Assembly (NCBI GenBank): GCA_030867875.1 | Contig: JAOWCC010000019.1 | Coordinates: 81,062,861-81,126,860, forward strand | DNA: 64,000 nt | Reading direction: 5' to 3' | Origin: Actinernus sp. WN-2022 | Taxonomy: Eukaryota > Cnidaria > Anthozoa > Actiniaria > Actinernidae | In this document: positions 46,370 to 59,100 of the stretch, one piece after another | Layout of the letters: every line of letters begins with the position of its first letter | Position numbering within the stretch: the stretch's first letter is position 1 | The notes under the pieces: model-generated | The model's database searches: none | What the model was told of the DNA's origin: nothing | The model's input: only the letters and a program-made list of their open reading frames with translations | Translations under genes and position numbers: made by a program

Positions 46370-48720
46370 TCACCAGGAAATTCTCTCCAATTCTGATTGG
46401 ATATTGATCAAATGATGGGCAGGCACTACTATACAAATAGAGTGTGTCCATCAAGGAACCTTTATACATGAACAATTAAGTAGTGCATCTGTCGAGGAAC
46501 TATCGGCTATTAGTGTATACCACACCAGTGAATAGTGCTCTTTGCACGCTCTGATTGGCTAATCAAACATATTCAGCTCCGAGCGAAGCAGTGATCACCT
46601 TACACCAGTTTTTGTCCAATTGACAGAAAATAATATAACTATTTGGTGCTGACTATTCACTAATGTGTGGTATATACTTATTACTAATTAAAACAAGTGG
46701 CTCACTTTGGTGAATAATTGTTAAATAGTTTCCACCAACTATAAGTCTGAGGACGCAGTTCAAGGGCTTATAAAATTATGCTAGTTTTAAGAACATCAAA
46801 TTTCCAAGGGAAACTATCAGCCAATAGTTCGGAGACAGACACACTATTTGTCATTATTGTTCATTACAAAATTATCTTCTGCCCTCAGGGTAGTGACGTG
46901 CTACCACCTGTTATAGTTCACCACAACATTTTGGTGCACACTCATTGTCTAAAACCGATCACTAGACGTGATAGCTGGCGTCCATCGATGAAACTATAAG
47001 CAGGGCTTATGGAATTATGCGCGGATGCGGACCCGCATAATTTGGCTTGCTCCGCATAATCCGCATAATCTGCCAATTCCCGCATAATCCCGCATAATTT
47101 GGAGAAATTTATAGAAAATCATAAAACGGGTATCTATTTTCGCTATTTCTCAAAGACTCTTACCCAATCTATCCGAAGTTAACAGTAGATTTCCTTCCCA
47201 AATCGTCGAACATTGAGCAATCGAAACGACGATTCACAACGGGAATAACAAGGCGTTGTATGTTGAAAACCGTGGGGGCCTGTTGTCTAAATTTCGATAG
47301 AACGTGTCTCATTATTGGTGGAAAATCTAGAGACAAGGTTTCCTAAGTGGCGAATCACAATTTGGAATGGTTTTTACGTTTTCAGCGGGAAAACGTGAAT
47401 TCTTTTCAGATCAAGTTCCTCCATAGCGTTTTGCGAGTTTAATTATGGTTTAAAAACATGGATAATTTGTTGTAAGAGAATCAACAGAGGAAATTAAACG
47501 GAAACGTCACGAAGCGATAAATGTTTCAGCTCTAAAACTGTTAGTGCAGACAGCTGTCTATGTGGACATGATCGTCGAAGACTATAGCTAGGCCTAGACA
47601 GAATAAATGTAAAGGAAATATCAACTTGCGTTTATTGGTCTATGCTCATACGGTACGTCGAACGGCGTTTTCGCGTATGCTGCGTAAGCTCTAGTAACGA
47701 CCGCTACTATTAATTCTTGTTTTGGGTCAGTTAAATTCTGTACAGTATTTAAAAATTGATTCAAAAAGCGACGGCACCCCCATCAGTTAAACCTTATTTC
47801 CCTTACCGCTAAATTGGTTAGCGGTCTGTCAAAGTAACGTGTCGATTTCCGCATCTGCAATAAGGCGACAACTACAACAGCATTTCAAAAACCTGCTTGG
47901 TTTTTGTTTCCTGGTTTTCATACTGAAATGATAATTACGTCTTTTGAAGACATTTCTACAAAGTAGATAACATTTTCATACTAACCTGAAATAAAACCTA
48001 TGACCATAACGCTAGTAAACTAGGCTTGATAATCTTGCTGCATCAAGAATTTTACGAATACTTAGGATCAGTTGACGTTTAACATAGACTTTCTAGTACA
48101 TAGATTTGAACACAAAGGGATACTAGTTAAAATGGATTTGAGACAATTAACCATCTCTCTTATTCAACTTGTGGCTTTTTTGAAGTGAAACACGATAAAA
48201 TAAATTTGTGCTAAAAAATGTATGACGTCATCCCGCATAATTTCCCGCATAATTTGCGATGTTTCCCGCATAATTCGCCAAAAAATCCCGCATAATTTTG
48301 ATTTTTTTTCCGCATCCTACCATAAGCACTGTATAAGGCGTTATAGTTCACCAGAAAATTTTGGCATGCACTCACAATAAGCTAAAAGTGATCATGTGAC
48401 GTCATAGTTATCATCCGTGGATGCGAACTATCAGTGCCTGCTGAGAGCGGAAGACGATTTTGTGATGAACTATAACGACAAACAGATTGGGTTTGTCTTG
48501 GAACTATCGGCTGATAGTTTCCTTTGGAAATTTGATGTTCTTAAAACTAGCATATAAGCCCTCAAACTTTGTCCTCTGGCTTACATGTATATCTGTTTTA
48601 AGAACATCAAATTTTCACAGGCAACTATCAGCCGATAGTTCCTCGACGGACACACTCTATTTGTATAATAGTGTCCACTGAGAGCGGAAGAGAATTTTGT
48701 GATGAACAATAACGAAAAAT
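46370..48720. repeat. Older MITE cluster split by the GCATAAT element
   Basis: TTATAGTTCACCA occurs at ~46363, 46912 and 48343 with related flanks. The text around AAACTATCAGCC(A/G)ATAGTT at ~46805 is inverted at ~48505-48540 and repeated at ~48620. The cluster is made of related inverted and direct copies and is cut by the insertion at 47001-48331. Confidence 0.6.
47001..48331. mobile_element. hAT-like element with GCATAAT arrays
   Basis: The termini CAGGGCTTATGG and the inverse of CAGTGCTTATGG are flanked by TATAAG on both sides (46995-47000 and 48332-48337). CCCGCATAAT(TT) is repeated at least five times near the left end and five times near the right end, in one orientation. No transposase frame is present. 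A 6-base match at the flanks is shorter than the 8 expected for hAT, so the superfamily is tentative. Confidence 0.7.
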
Positions 48721-49412
48721 AGTGCCTCATAGCTTAATTAATATAAAAAATATACATGCAAGGCTTTGATCAGGTCTTAACTCACTAATTCAATTTGTCA
48801 ATTTGACTATTAAATTGAAGATCACCTTTGTGTAGTTTTATTTGGTTATGACTTCTTATAAACTAAAATGGTTCGTGCTTCCAGTAAACTTTCTCGACCT
48901 GAAAGAAAATGAAAATCTAAAAGTTATTTTTAATTATCCACCTTCAGGAGGGTTTAATGCTACTGAAATATATATGGCAACATGAGGGAAATGAAGAATG
49001 ATGCAGCAAACAATAATATTAGTGCATGGTCCTAACAACCATGCAGCAGTACTGTTTACCAGTTTACTGGCTCCTAATATAATGAAAACCCTACCTACAT
49101 GTAATTAGTACAACCGTTTGTATGCTGCCTTTTTAACAGAGAAGTTTCAGTCTTACAGCCAAACGAATCTGACCACTGGCAGTGTAACCTAGCACCCCTA
49201 ATTTTGGGCTTAAGTCAGTGCAGGCAGAAGAACTCAGACTCAGATCTCGCATGGTAACTACATGTAGTTAGAAAGTAGCAAGGGAGAAAACTAAATTCAA
49301 GTGTATAATTGAGTAAGAAATAACCAGGTCCCGTTTCGACAAATTTGATTATTTTTTTTGCTACCAACAATTCTTCCCTTTTCAGAAGAGGGGTGCTACT
49401 ATAGGCAATGTT

Positions 49413-49413
<1 letters not shown>

Positions 49414-49450
<37 letters not shown>
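49414..49450. repeat. (AAT)n tail of the LINE at 49.6 kb
   Basis: A run of AAT triplets (ATT on the minus strand) about 140 bases below the stop codon of the minus-strand reverse transcriptase. It likely marks that element's 3' end. Confidence 0.7.
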
Positions 49451-49451
<1 letters not shown>

Positions 49452-49591
49452 TTTTGACAGGAAAGCTCCACTCACAATTTGTGATTTTCAGGGAGGTCCT
49501 GTATTAAAAATATATATTTCACTAATATATGGAAAACAGAAAAGATAAATGGTTGAAATAAAATAGAAATAGAACAAGGATTATTATGAAA

Positions 49592-50700
49592 TTAAGTTAT
49601 GTGCCAGTAAGATTTAAAAATTGATAATGTAGTTGATTGTATAACTTCAGAGTCTAAAGAGTTCCAGTCTAATAGTGCATGGTAGGTAAACTTCTGTTGT
49701 CCCCAATTCCTACGTGCGAATGGCAAATGTAGATTGTGCTGACGGCGTGTATTATATGTATGAAAGTCGTGATTCTTCTTTAATTTAAAGTTGAAGTCCA
49801 CCATGCCATTTAAGCATTTGAAGATAGTAATACAGCGATGATAGCGCCGTCGAAGGTACAGTGGTTTCCAGTTTAATAGTTCGAGTACTTGAGATGCAGA
49901 AGAGCTTGAGGGAAAGTCGAGCATTAGTCGAGCAGCATTATTCTGAAGAACTTGAAGGTGATCCATGAGGACGGTATTATTCTTATCTCCCCAGACGATA
50001 TCGGCATAGTCAAGTAAGGGAAGGACAAGAGATTTATAGAGAGTTAGCCGCGCATGCAAGGGCAGCAAATGCTTTACCCGGCGGATGATGCCAAGACGTT
50101 GATTGACTTTATTACTGACTCTATCCACGTGTTCTGACCAACTCATGTTCTGACTGACTGTCACTCCTAAATATTTAAAAGAGTCAGTTCGGTCAAGAGC
50201 AGAGCCATTTATGGTTAGTGAAACCTCTCTGAAATCCTTGAGCTTGCGTGCGCTGCCATAAATTATGAACTTGCATTTAGATGTATTCAGTGTCAAGAGA
50301 TTGCTGTTAAACCATTGACATATGGACAGAAGATCAGCGTTCAATTTATCTTTAAGTTCCTGGGCATTAGTCGAAGAGCAGTAAATTACTGTATCATCAG
50401 CGTAGAGGGACACCTCGCAGTAATTAACACATGAGGGTAAGTTATTTACATAAACAAGGAATAGTAGTGGTCCTAAGACGCTTCCTTGAGGAACTCCGAC
50501 AGGAACTTTCTTGGGAGAGGAAGAGACATTTGCTAAGTTGGTGATTTGGCTTCTGTTAGATAGATAGGACTTGAACCAGTTCACACTTGTGTCAGAAAAG
50601 CCAGCTGTTACTAGTTTATTGAAGAGAATAGTATGGTCAACAGTGTCAAACGCTTTTGACAAGTCCAGGAAAACAGCACTAAAATGGGAGTACAAGATTT
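49592..50700 (-). pseudogene. 5'-truncated L2/CR1-like LINE, reverse transcriptase
   Basis: An unbroken frame of ~365 codons of reverse transcriptase: FLDLSKAFDTVDHTILFNKL, VGVPQGSVLGPLLFLVYVN, active site YADDT, then the usual thumb and C-terminal helices. The frame stays open past 50,700, but the first ~55 residues there are not RT-like, which places the truncation point near 50,690. The catalytic core is complete, so this is a fairly young dead-on-arrival copy. Confidence 0.85.
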
Positions 50701-50884
50701 TTCGACAAATGGCTCGATGTTCACCGCACGATACAATTGGAACAGAAGTAATTTCGCTGAGATGACTGACAACCTTGAACAATTGATTAGTGATATCAGT
50801 AGGGAGAAGAGACAAAAGCAAAATTGTATTTACTGTATTTTCGGAAGCCAAATTCCAATTATTGTACTACTGTGTATAGACTGA

Positions 50885-53800
50885 TCATCTGTGCCTCTGC
50901 TAGTGGAATCTAAGTGTGATTTGGGAAAGTTTAATATTATTTTCAAGTCTTCAAGTATCCAGTTGACTGGCGATGAGGAAATTTTGAATCAGTGAATAAA
51001 AACAGAACCAAAAATTGTGTCTTAATTAATCCCACTGGAATATTAATTTAACTTATATAACATTATGTAATTATCCTGGGAACATAAACAAGGCTGTAGA
51101 TGTCAATCTATGATACTAGTTACACTTACATGGAGCACATGGCAAAGGTTGCCCACAATGCATTGCTGCTATGAGCATGCTCAAATGAACTTTTGCTTAC
51201 AATGCATTGCTGCTACATGTATGAGCATGCTCAGAGGTTACAATTATCTGATTTGGGTACAATATATGAAAATTACACATTTTATGCAATTTCTAAGTAA
51301 TTTCAACAGCTTTTAAAGTGACATAATTTTCCCCTCCGTGACACTTGTTATTATTGAAATAGAACAAAGAAAACTTGTAGTTCAGAATTTTTTTAATTTA
51401 TGTAGTTGTATTGAACTTGAACTCAGAAGTTTATAAAATATTGTGAATTTTGTTTGGACTGTTTTGGAAATATCAAAACTTCTATACCAAATTTTGTCAT
51501 GGAGGGGAAAGTTCCCTCTTGGACGAACTATAGCAACACCTCCTTAACAGCAACTGTGAAGAACTGTGTGTGAAGAACTGTGTGTCCTGATATTTTTTAT
51601 TTGTTTTTGACATAAAGCAAGTAGCTCAGGTTTTTTGTGGTTTTCCTCTGGAGCCGTGACAGACAATTTTGTATTTCAGCTAATTAATGATAATTTATGA
51701 CTATAAGAGTGTGCCGTCATTTCAAAATCATTTTTTTTATACTTTAGTTATCAAATAATGGAAAAATGCAATGATCTTGTAAGTTTTCAGTAATTAAGAA
51801 TTCAGAGTTCCATGTCCCAAATACTGTGGAATGGCCCAAGGACAAAAAACCTGCAAAGTAAAAAGCAAAGTTTACTTTTGAATGTTCTTTTAATTGTCTT
51901 GTTTACAATCTCTTGACAAGAAATGCTTGCAAACTCATGTGAGCCATTGGCATTTGAAATCGTTCTCAAAGTTGCCTGAAGAATTCTTGCTAATATACTA
52001 ATTTGAATATAATGCTTCTAGAACTGGAATTTGATTTTCAGCTTCTATAGTTTCTTTCAGTTTTCTTTTCAGCGATCATAACTGACAGAATTTATTCGTC
52101 TGTTTTATAAATTACATGTAATGAAAATCTGAGTCAAAGAAACAAACACATAGATATCGCTTTTACAAATATTTTAATAATAACCGAACCGAAAAATAAT
52201 TGTTTCTGATTTTCATGTTTTTGATTTTCTGTAATTTTACTTCCATTCCATGTATCATGTGGCGATCATCAAGCCATCACGTGACTTTAGTTTCCTCACT
52301 TCTCATATTAGAAACTACAATGATGTAGTCAGGCGATTAGGCCGCTAGCACGTGAGGGATCTGAGTCCGAGTTCCTCTGCCCGTGCAGAGTCTAAGCGTG
52401 AGATTAGGGTGTTAGGATATTCATTTGGCCAAAAGACTGAAGCTTCTCAATTAAGCTCTGTCAAAAAGGTCAGCATATAAATGGTATGTGTACATGTATT
52501 AAGTTAGAACTCCCTGTGCTTCGAGGTACAACATGGGCTAAATTTCTCTTTATCAATATACAAATTAATAAACTTTCCTCATTTTATTTTATTTTGGATG
52601 CCTAGTACTAATTCCTACATGTATGTTGACATCTTACTCAAAAACATTTTGAAAGCCCCATGTACATATACATGTAGCTGCCTGCACCCTAGTGAGGGAA
52701 CTATGATTTACTGATTGGACCTGGAAATTAAGAGGGGCTGCTAAATATGTTGCTCTCTGGCCTGACCTTTATACTCAGTCAATGGCCATAAGGGGTCAAT
52801 GCTTTTTTATCACGTGACCAGTTTCAAATTACAAAACAACAAGCAAAACATCTAGCAGGGGTTGGACTCACATCAAATATGTAAAGCCCCCATCACATAA
52901 CTTTTGTAAATGGTTTTGAAAGGAAATCATGCAGGGACCCTTAGCTTACAGGTCATAATTATGATAATACCATGATCGCTTTGGATTGCTTTGTTTGTTC
53001 ACGCCCATTTAATCTCTAAATTCCCCGGCTCATTACAAATCCAAGGAAAAATTAGAAATATGCATTGTCTTCAACAGGGAAATTTGCAAGAACAATGCAT
53101 ATTTCTAATTTCCGCTTGCATCGTAAAGAGGGAAAACTAGAAGACAATGCAGGCTGGACATGAGAGGGTGAAAAGCATCAACTCTTGCTCCCCTCTGGCA
53201 CGACTAGCCCAGTGTGCTCCCGGTTGAAAAAATTGAACCCAATTGCAAGCTGACCCGACTTCATCATAACCTTCAACGTAATCCATGTGGGATCACGTAT
53301 TTCAATCTGCACATTCTTCCCTTATTTCTCAAACCCGCTTCTTCCATGTGGGAACTTAAAACCATATACGCATGACCTTTAAATATTTAGTCAAGCACAT
53401 AATTACATTGTGTTTTACTGCTATTCTTCTCAAAAACAACACACTTGTCCCCAGGGGAATTAGTCAACTGAAGGTCATTCAATCGAGCATTAAAACATTT
53501 TCGAAAGCAACTCAACTACGACGTCTTTAGTTTAGGCAGAGAAAACTAAACTTCTCAGAGAGTTGTTCTGTTCATCGGCGATCAGAGTATTACAAAGTTA
53601 TACCATGACAATTCGGGAAATTAGTGATTAAATTTCCCCTCAAGCCTCAGGAAAGTTTGTAAAAGTCCCTTGGCTGAAGCGGCCTCGGGACTTCAACAAA
53701 CTCTCCCTTGGCTTGCAGGGAAATTTAATCACTAATTTCCCTCTTGTCATGGTATTACTGCATGTACTTATAATAAACCAGTAGCTACAATGTATTTAAA

Positions 53801-55974
53801 ATTATAAAGTCATGCAAGTGTAACCAGAACCACATACATGTACACCTCTATTATTTCTATTACTAAATTGATGCCTGACTTCTAAATCTTTATTTGGGCT
53901 ACCGGTAAATGCAGAATACCCTGCCACTGCAGGTTCATTAATAATGCATGTTCTCAAACCTCATACAAACCTTCTAAAAACTTCCCCAAAAAATCAAAAA
54001 CCCTAACCACCACAAAATCATTCATGAATAGAATGAGTCTAAATACACCAGAGCTAGTTAAAATGGAGAAATTTTGCACAGTTTAGAAGGGGTGCCAGGG
54101 TATTCTGCAGTCAACTAGGAGACCATATACAATGTACATGTACTTTCCTTACCATTGAAAACTTGAACGAGCTTGAAGATCATGTGAATCCAGACTTTTC
54201 ATGAACTTTTAGTTGACCACAGGACTGACAGCTCTACCTAGAAGCTCTGTTTATTTATACAATACAAAAGCTTTTGGTGAGCAACTAAAGGCCTGGGAAG
54301 AAATATAATAAGAAATACAACTGGAGCTTTCTTAATATTTATAAAGCAGCTTCGATATTTTAACACGCATGCACTGATGCAGTCGGAGCCATGCAGTCAC
54401 TCGAGGAGCATTTTGACAGTCCCATTTTCTGATCTAAAGAATCGTTCGTAATTAAGATTACAAACCGGCTATTTCTTCGACAGAATGAGAAGTATTAGCG
54501 AACTGATGAACTGAATTACAATGAAAGCTTTGTGAGATTGTACACGGCATGAACTAGACACGTTGCAGTATGCATGCTTACCTTCGGCTTCGGCCTTCCC
54601 AGCTTTCACAGCGGTTTTTCACCGATTTATCCACAAATTAGTTGATGTCTCTCAGTAGCAGCAGTTACTCTAGTCTTTCTAGCAATAGAATCTAGTTATA
54701 AATGCTGATTTGAAGGTATGAAGGCTGATTCTCGCCTCTGTTCACATCCACACGAACTGTGAAACCGACAATAATTTTGAAATACAAGTTCCAGCCAATC
54801 AGGAATCAAGTCACTATCCGGGACTTCAAATATCGATCAATTGTTCGAGCACAGGACGCCCAAGCTCTTCTTAGTCTGACAGTAGGGTTTAAATGCACCA
54901 AAATTCGCTGAAACTGCATAAAGACGCAGCCAAGAGACAGATAGACGTCAGGTAAGTTGTATTCATTTTATTACAGTATGTTTATCGAAAAGCTAGATTT
55001 TAAAATGCCCATACAAACTTATAAAATAGCCATAAACAGTGCTTGGGCTACCTCTGATTCGGATGGCGAGGCTAATGAAATTTCATTGTACTCTACAGTT
55101 TATTTATCTAATTTTAATAATACCAAACGTAACCCACCAAATGCGAAGAAGCATTAGGACGCACATTTTCCCAGTGGCTTTCCAGTACTTTTGAACGGTC
55201 ACGCAATATTTGCATGATGTATTTTGTGCACGTATTTATTTAATGTACTGTTTAAGCGCCGATCAAACGAGTATGTGAGCGCATGGGAACATGAGAGTTT
55301 TTAAAATATTTTATTGATATTTTAATGATACATTGGTATCATTTGTCCCTGTGTCCCCCCCCCCCCCGAGAGTTGCTCAAGAACATGAGAGTTGCTCAAT
55401 TACGCTCTCGCTTGACCGCCAACTCTCGCCAAATTTGACAATCACGAGTTACGTCAACTTCTTGTGACCCTCGTCATCCTCATTTTACCGAGTTGTGAAG
55501 GCATTTCAATTAGCCGCAATGCACGACGGTGTTCCCTCGTGGCTTTGGATCCCTGTAGCTGGCCTCCCATGCAGGCGGATGAAGGCACCGCGAGTTCCGT
55601 TGGAAAATTAAGTCTGGTTATACCGGCGCCTCGACATCCGCTTGGTATCAGACAAAAATATAAACGTACAAGTCGGTATATCATGAGCCGTGGTCTAGAG
55701 GATTTTTCCGCGCTGTTTTGACTTGTTTCAAAATCTTAAAATGTTTCAAACATATAATATACCAAACAAATCGATTTTCAATTTTCTACGCAGTTATTAG
55801 CATATCAGTCCGTGATCCGTGAAGTTTGGGTTGAACAAATTTTGCGCTTACGCTGGATCGGACAGCATTAAATATATTTCCCATGTGCCTTAGTAAGCTC
55901 TTAAAGCATAGTCCATGCAGTCTTATTAATGTAAACAATGAATGTGATACGCATATTCCTGTTAATTTGCCTTA
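50885..55974. other. Interior of the candidate large transposon: repeats, no supported gene
   Basis: Hairpins lie at 53036-53125 (GGAAA(A)ATTAGAAATATGCATTG and inverse) and 53605-53757 (~65-base arms, GAAATTAGTGATTAAATTTC type). A short ATG-led frame at 54893-54951 ends in CAG|GTAAGT and could be a first exon of ~20 codons, but no second exon was found. A 13-base C run is at 55355. Other ORFs, including 55464-55721, lack support. Confidence 0.45.
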
Positions 55975-56747
55975 TTTTTGCCCATACAAATTCCATCTAC
56001 TGCCCATATCCTTGCCATATCATGGGGATCGTGTCAGCTATTATCGTCTCTGCCCATATAATTCCCATACATATGGGTTTAATATGGGATCAGTCATACG
56101 AGCAATGAAACATTTGTCCATGCATCCCCCATATGTTTCCCACGTGTATCCCAGATGCTGGGAAAGGTATGGGTTCATGTCTGTGTGGTCTCTGTGTGTC
56201 TTCATTCTGCCCATCCAAATCCCATCTACTGCCCATATCTTTGCCATATCATGGGTTGTTACAATCTCTGCCCATATAATTCCCATGTATATGGGTTTCA
56301 TATGGGATCTACGCGAATAAAGAACCATTTTAGCCCATGTATCCCCCATATACTTCCCATGTATTTACCAGATGATGGGAATAGTATGGGCCTCTACCTA
56401 TGTGTGCCATGTTTCGCCCATACAAATTCCACCTTGTACCCATATCTGTGCCATATCATGGGAACCGTATGGCTATTATCCTGTCTGCCCATACAGTTCC
56501 CATACATATGGGTTTCATATGGGATCTGTTTCCCATATGCTTTCCATATATGGGTTTCATATGGGATGTGCTGCCCATGTATTTTCCATATGTTATCATT
56601 TTAAACCCTTACTTTTCCCATATATGGTTTCTGAATGGTAGGTAAACCCATATTTATCCCATGTAACAAAAACTCAAACCCATATAGTTCCCATACCAGA
56701 CCCATGTACATCCCATGTCATACCCATATGAATCCCATATGTTTGGT
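55975..56747. repeat. Right CCCAT/ATGGG array, 11-bp period
   Basis: Near the right terminus six consecutive units start with CCCAT at exactly 11-base steps (56679-56744). Further in, CCCAT and ATGGG alternate (for example TTCCCATACATATGGGTTT) and spacings loosen. ORFs over it are repeat translations. Confidence 0.9.
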
Positions 56748-56787
56748 TTGGTAAGGGTAATTTTCCTAATAGTCCCCGTTCAGATTC

Positions 56788-57690
56788 CTAATTTCTAATG
56801 TTACTTATTGTAGTATCAGGTATGGAACATTTATGATAGCAGTAATGTAAACATGAGTGGTAATAATTAAAATGATAATATAACTCTATTCTAAGGTTTA
56901 GTAATTGAAGTTCAACTGGTTTATTGTATAAAGTATATTTTAATTTTCCTGATAAATATATGTTTTGATTTAGCCTCTTTAATTTCAGAGGGGATGTTAT
57001 TCCATAAGTTGGCCCCTTTAATGCTTGTTGATAATAAGCCATAATTTGTTCTGTTGAATTCCTTATGAATGGAATTTGCATTCCTTGTATGGTATCCATG
57101 TTCATAATTTTAAAGGTATCAATTTTTTTGGGAATATTACCTGAATTCATAACATTATACATAAAGACACTAATTTTTAAATCATTAATCTTATATACAT
57201 TTAATAGCTTTAGTTTTCCAAACAATGGCCCTGAGTGTGCTAAATATCCTGATGATGTTATTATTCGTACAGACTTTTTTTGCATTTTGTACATCTTATC
57301 GAGTCTAGAAGGATAGTTATTGGCCCAGACCACATTGCCATAATATAAATGAGGATAGATAAGAGAGTTGTATATTGTTTTAAGTGTAAATGTGGTAAGA
57401 TGTTTTCGTGCCTTGCCTAAAATACCCACCATTTTAGCTATTTTATTAGTAGCATACTTGATATGACTATTCCAAGTTAGATGTTTATCGAAAATGACAC
57501 CAAGGAATTTGGTGCTTTCTATCCTTACAAGTTTTTCATCATTGATTAGCAACTGTATGTCATATCGTATTTTCTTCTTTTTTGTGTTAAAAATTATATA
57601 GTTAGTTTTCTTTACATTGAGTGTTAATTGGTTGTCTGTAAGCCAAGCTGCAATAGCTGAAATCTCCTGGTTTACGAGCATTTCCAGTAG
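56788..57690 (-). pseudogene. 5'-truncated LINE, C-terminal half of reverse transcriptase
   Basis: About 300 codons downstream of the catalytic box: AWLTDNQLTLNVKKTNYIIF, FLGVIFDKHLTWNSHI and YGNVVWANNYPSRLDKM, which are the palm end and thumb of L2/CR1 RTs. It begins just beyond the right array and stops at ~57,690 against unrelated T-rich text. The catalytic YADD segment is absent. Confidence 0.8.
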
Positions 57691-57997
57691 TATATCCGGA
57701 GTCAAATAAATACCGCCTTGCTTTTTTGTTGCTTTTTCTCATTTTATTAGTGCTTTTTGTTGCTTTTTCACCCTCTGTTAGAACTTTTTGCTGTTTTTGT
57801 CGGTGACATCGTTTTTCAGACATTTTTGTGCACAAAAATACAACAAAAAGCCCCTATAGCAAAACAACCTCTAGTATAACCAAAGTCAAACATGATACAG
57901 CCACTCATTTAACGAAAGGTTATCATATAGTATATCACCCCTCGTTGCTCACCATTCGTTGCACGTTTTATTGCATTTTGAAAACCATTTAGAGCTA

Positions 57998-58052
57998 TGG
58001 TATATATAGGTATATCAAGAACGATATTATAAAGTATATCACACGAGGATTG
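57998..58052 (+). promoter_or_regulatory. Promoter-like motifs upstream of B1
   Basis: TATATAGGTATATCAAG at ~58000-58018 and AAGTATATCACACGAGGATTG at ~58032-58052; a third relative, TAGTATATCACCCC, is at ~57928. The second recurs almost exactly in front of B2, as GTATATCACACGATGATTG. Confidence 0.55.
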
Positions 58053-58072
58053 CTTATTCGTATTATTAAGAA

Positions 58073-59071
58073 ATGGATTCTAATACCAAGTCTGATTTCA
58101 TCTTCGATGTAAGTGCTGTAATTGCCGCATTTGATAAAGCTGAAGCTAATGGCGAATCTTTCGATACTGTTATGTCATTTGATTGGGATAAACCACGAAA
58201 AGGACCAAATGGATCTAAATATGTTTCAGCTTATTTTAATATTGGAAATGGACCTTCTCTTGCTATCTTTCGGTTTGAAGGAGAGAAACACGTTGGGCAA
58301 ATAGTTCCATTCGATGAAGAAGATGTGATTAATCTGAATTTCGGAAAGAAACGCGATCGTCACCCTTGTTTGCAATTTCGAAAATGGAGAGAAATGGGTC
58401 CTACGGAAAAAGACGATGGAGAATTGAGTCCAATTTTTAAACTAATCGATTATATGGATTATGTATTCGAGTGTGAAGTAGATAAGCTTATCACAGATAA
58501 AAAAATTGTCATGTATAATCCTAATCCGCTTAAACGCGAAGTACCCAAGAAAGATGCTATCGTGGCTATTTCTACTAAGATAGTTCCAATGATTCAAAGA
58601 GCTATTTCTGTAAATGCCGTATCTAATGCTGGATGTCAATTATCTAATCCTATTATGAGAATGCGTATGAAATGTGATAGTAAGACAGGAACATCCAATG
58701 GGAGATTTTTTGATAAAAGTAAGAAATATTCTATAGAAGGAGATCGTTATGCATATGAAGCTCTTGTTGATGAAAACTCAGAAATTCTTAATATTCACAA
58801 CGTACATAAACTTATATTACCAGGATCTTATCATGATGGTATTTGTGTCGCCGATAGTATTTGTTTGAGTGGTATGGGAATTTCATATCCATTAGATCTT
58901 GATATCGATATAGTACAACAACCAAAAAAGACCTTTAAGCGTACGCAATCCGATGTTTATGCCAATAGTGATGTTTGGCGTATCGATACTACGACTGAAT
59001 CGTCGAATACGACTTCAGATGCATATGAACAGGATCTCTTTAACTTATTAGATGAGCTTGAGATCAATTAG
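58073..59071 (+). CDS. B1: 332-aa protein, possible viral ssDNA-binding type
   Basis: Intact ORF from an ATG at 58073, the first ATG after the promoter-like motifs. The N-terminal half mixes strands and charged helices. A region near residues 160-185 starts KKDAIVAISTKIVPMIQ. The last conserved-looking block reads LILPGSYHDGICVADSICLS (near 247-266) and continues GMGISYPLDLDIDIVQQP, followed by an acidic disordered tail ending DLFNLLDELEIN. A beta-rich body with an acidic C-terminal tail is the layout of single-stranded DNA-binding proteins, and the block resembles uncharacterised NCLDV proteins of that type. I am not certain of the family. It lies 30 bases upstream of B2. Confidence 0.45.
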   Translation: MDSNTKSDFIFDVSAVIAAFDKAEANGESFDTVMSFDWDKPRKGPNGSKYVSAYFNIGNGPSLAIFRFEGEKHVGQIVPFDEEDVINLNFGKKRDRHPCLQFRKWREMGPTEKDDGELSPIFKLIDYMDYVFECEVDKLITDKKIVMYNPNPLKREVPKKDAIVAISTKIVPMIQRAISVNAVSNAGCQLSNPIMRMRMKCDSKTGTSNGRFFDKSKKYSIEGDRYAYEALVDENSEILNIHNVHKLILPGSYHDGICVADSICLSGMGISYPLDLDIDIVQQPKKTFKRTQSDVYANSDVWRIDTTTESSNTTSDAYEQDLFNLLDELEIN

Positions 59072-59079
59072 ACACATAA

Positions 59080-59100
59080 CGTATATAGGTATATCACACG
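59080..59100 (+). promoter_or_regulatory. Promoter-like motif of B2
   Basis: TATATAGGTATATCACACG ends directly before the ATG at 59101. AGGTATAT lies 6 bases from the start codon, compared with 5 in front of B4. Confidence 0.6.

Larger units (their letters stand above)
43914..56759. mobile_element. Candidate large DNA transposon with 11-bp-phased subterminal arrays
   Basis: TACCCTTACCAA at 43914-43925 is the inverse of TTGGTAAGGGTA at 56748-56759. Reading inward from each, ATGGG recurs every 11 bases for hundreds of bases. Neither array has such a terminus on its inner side, which is what two ends of one element would show. TA may be the target site. The ~11 kb interior holds other insertions and no recognisable transposase, so two independent elements remain possible. 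Confidence 0.4.

Noticed and set aside
56041..56604. Several 80-150 codon frames rich in Tyr, His, Ile and Met
   Set aside because: All lie in the right CCCAT/ATGGG array and repeat the same simple peptides.
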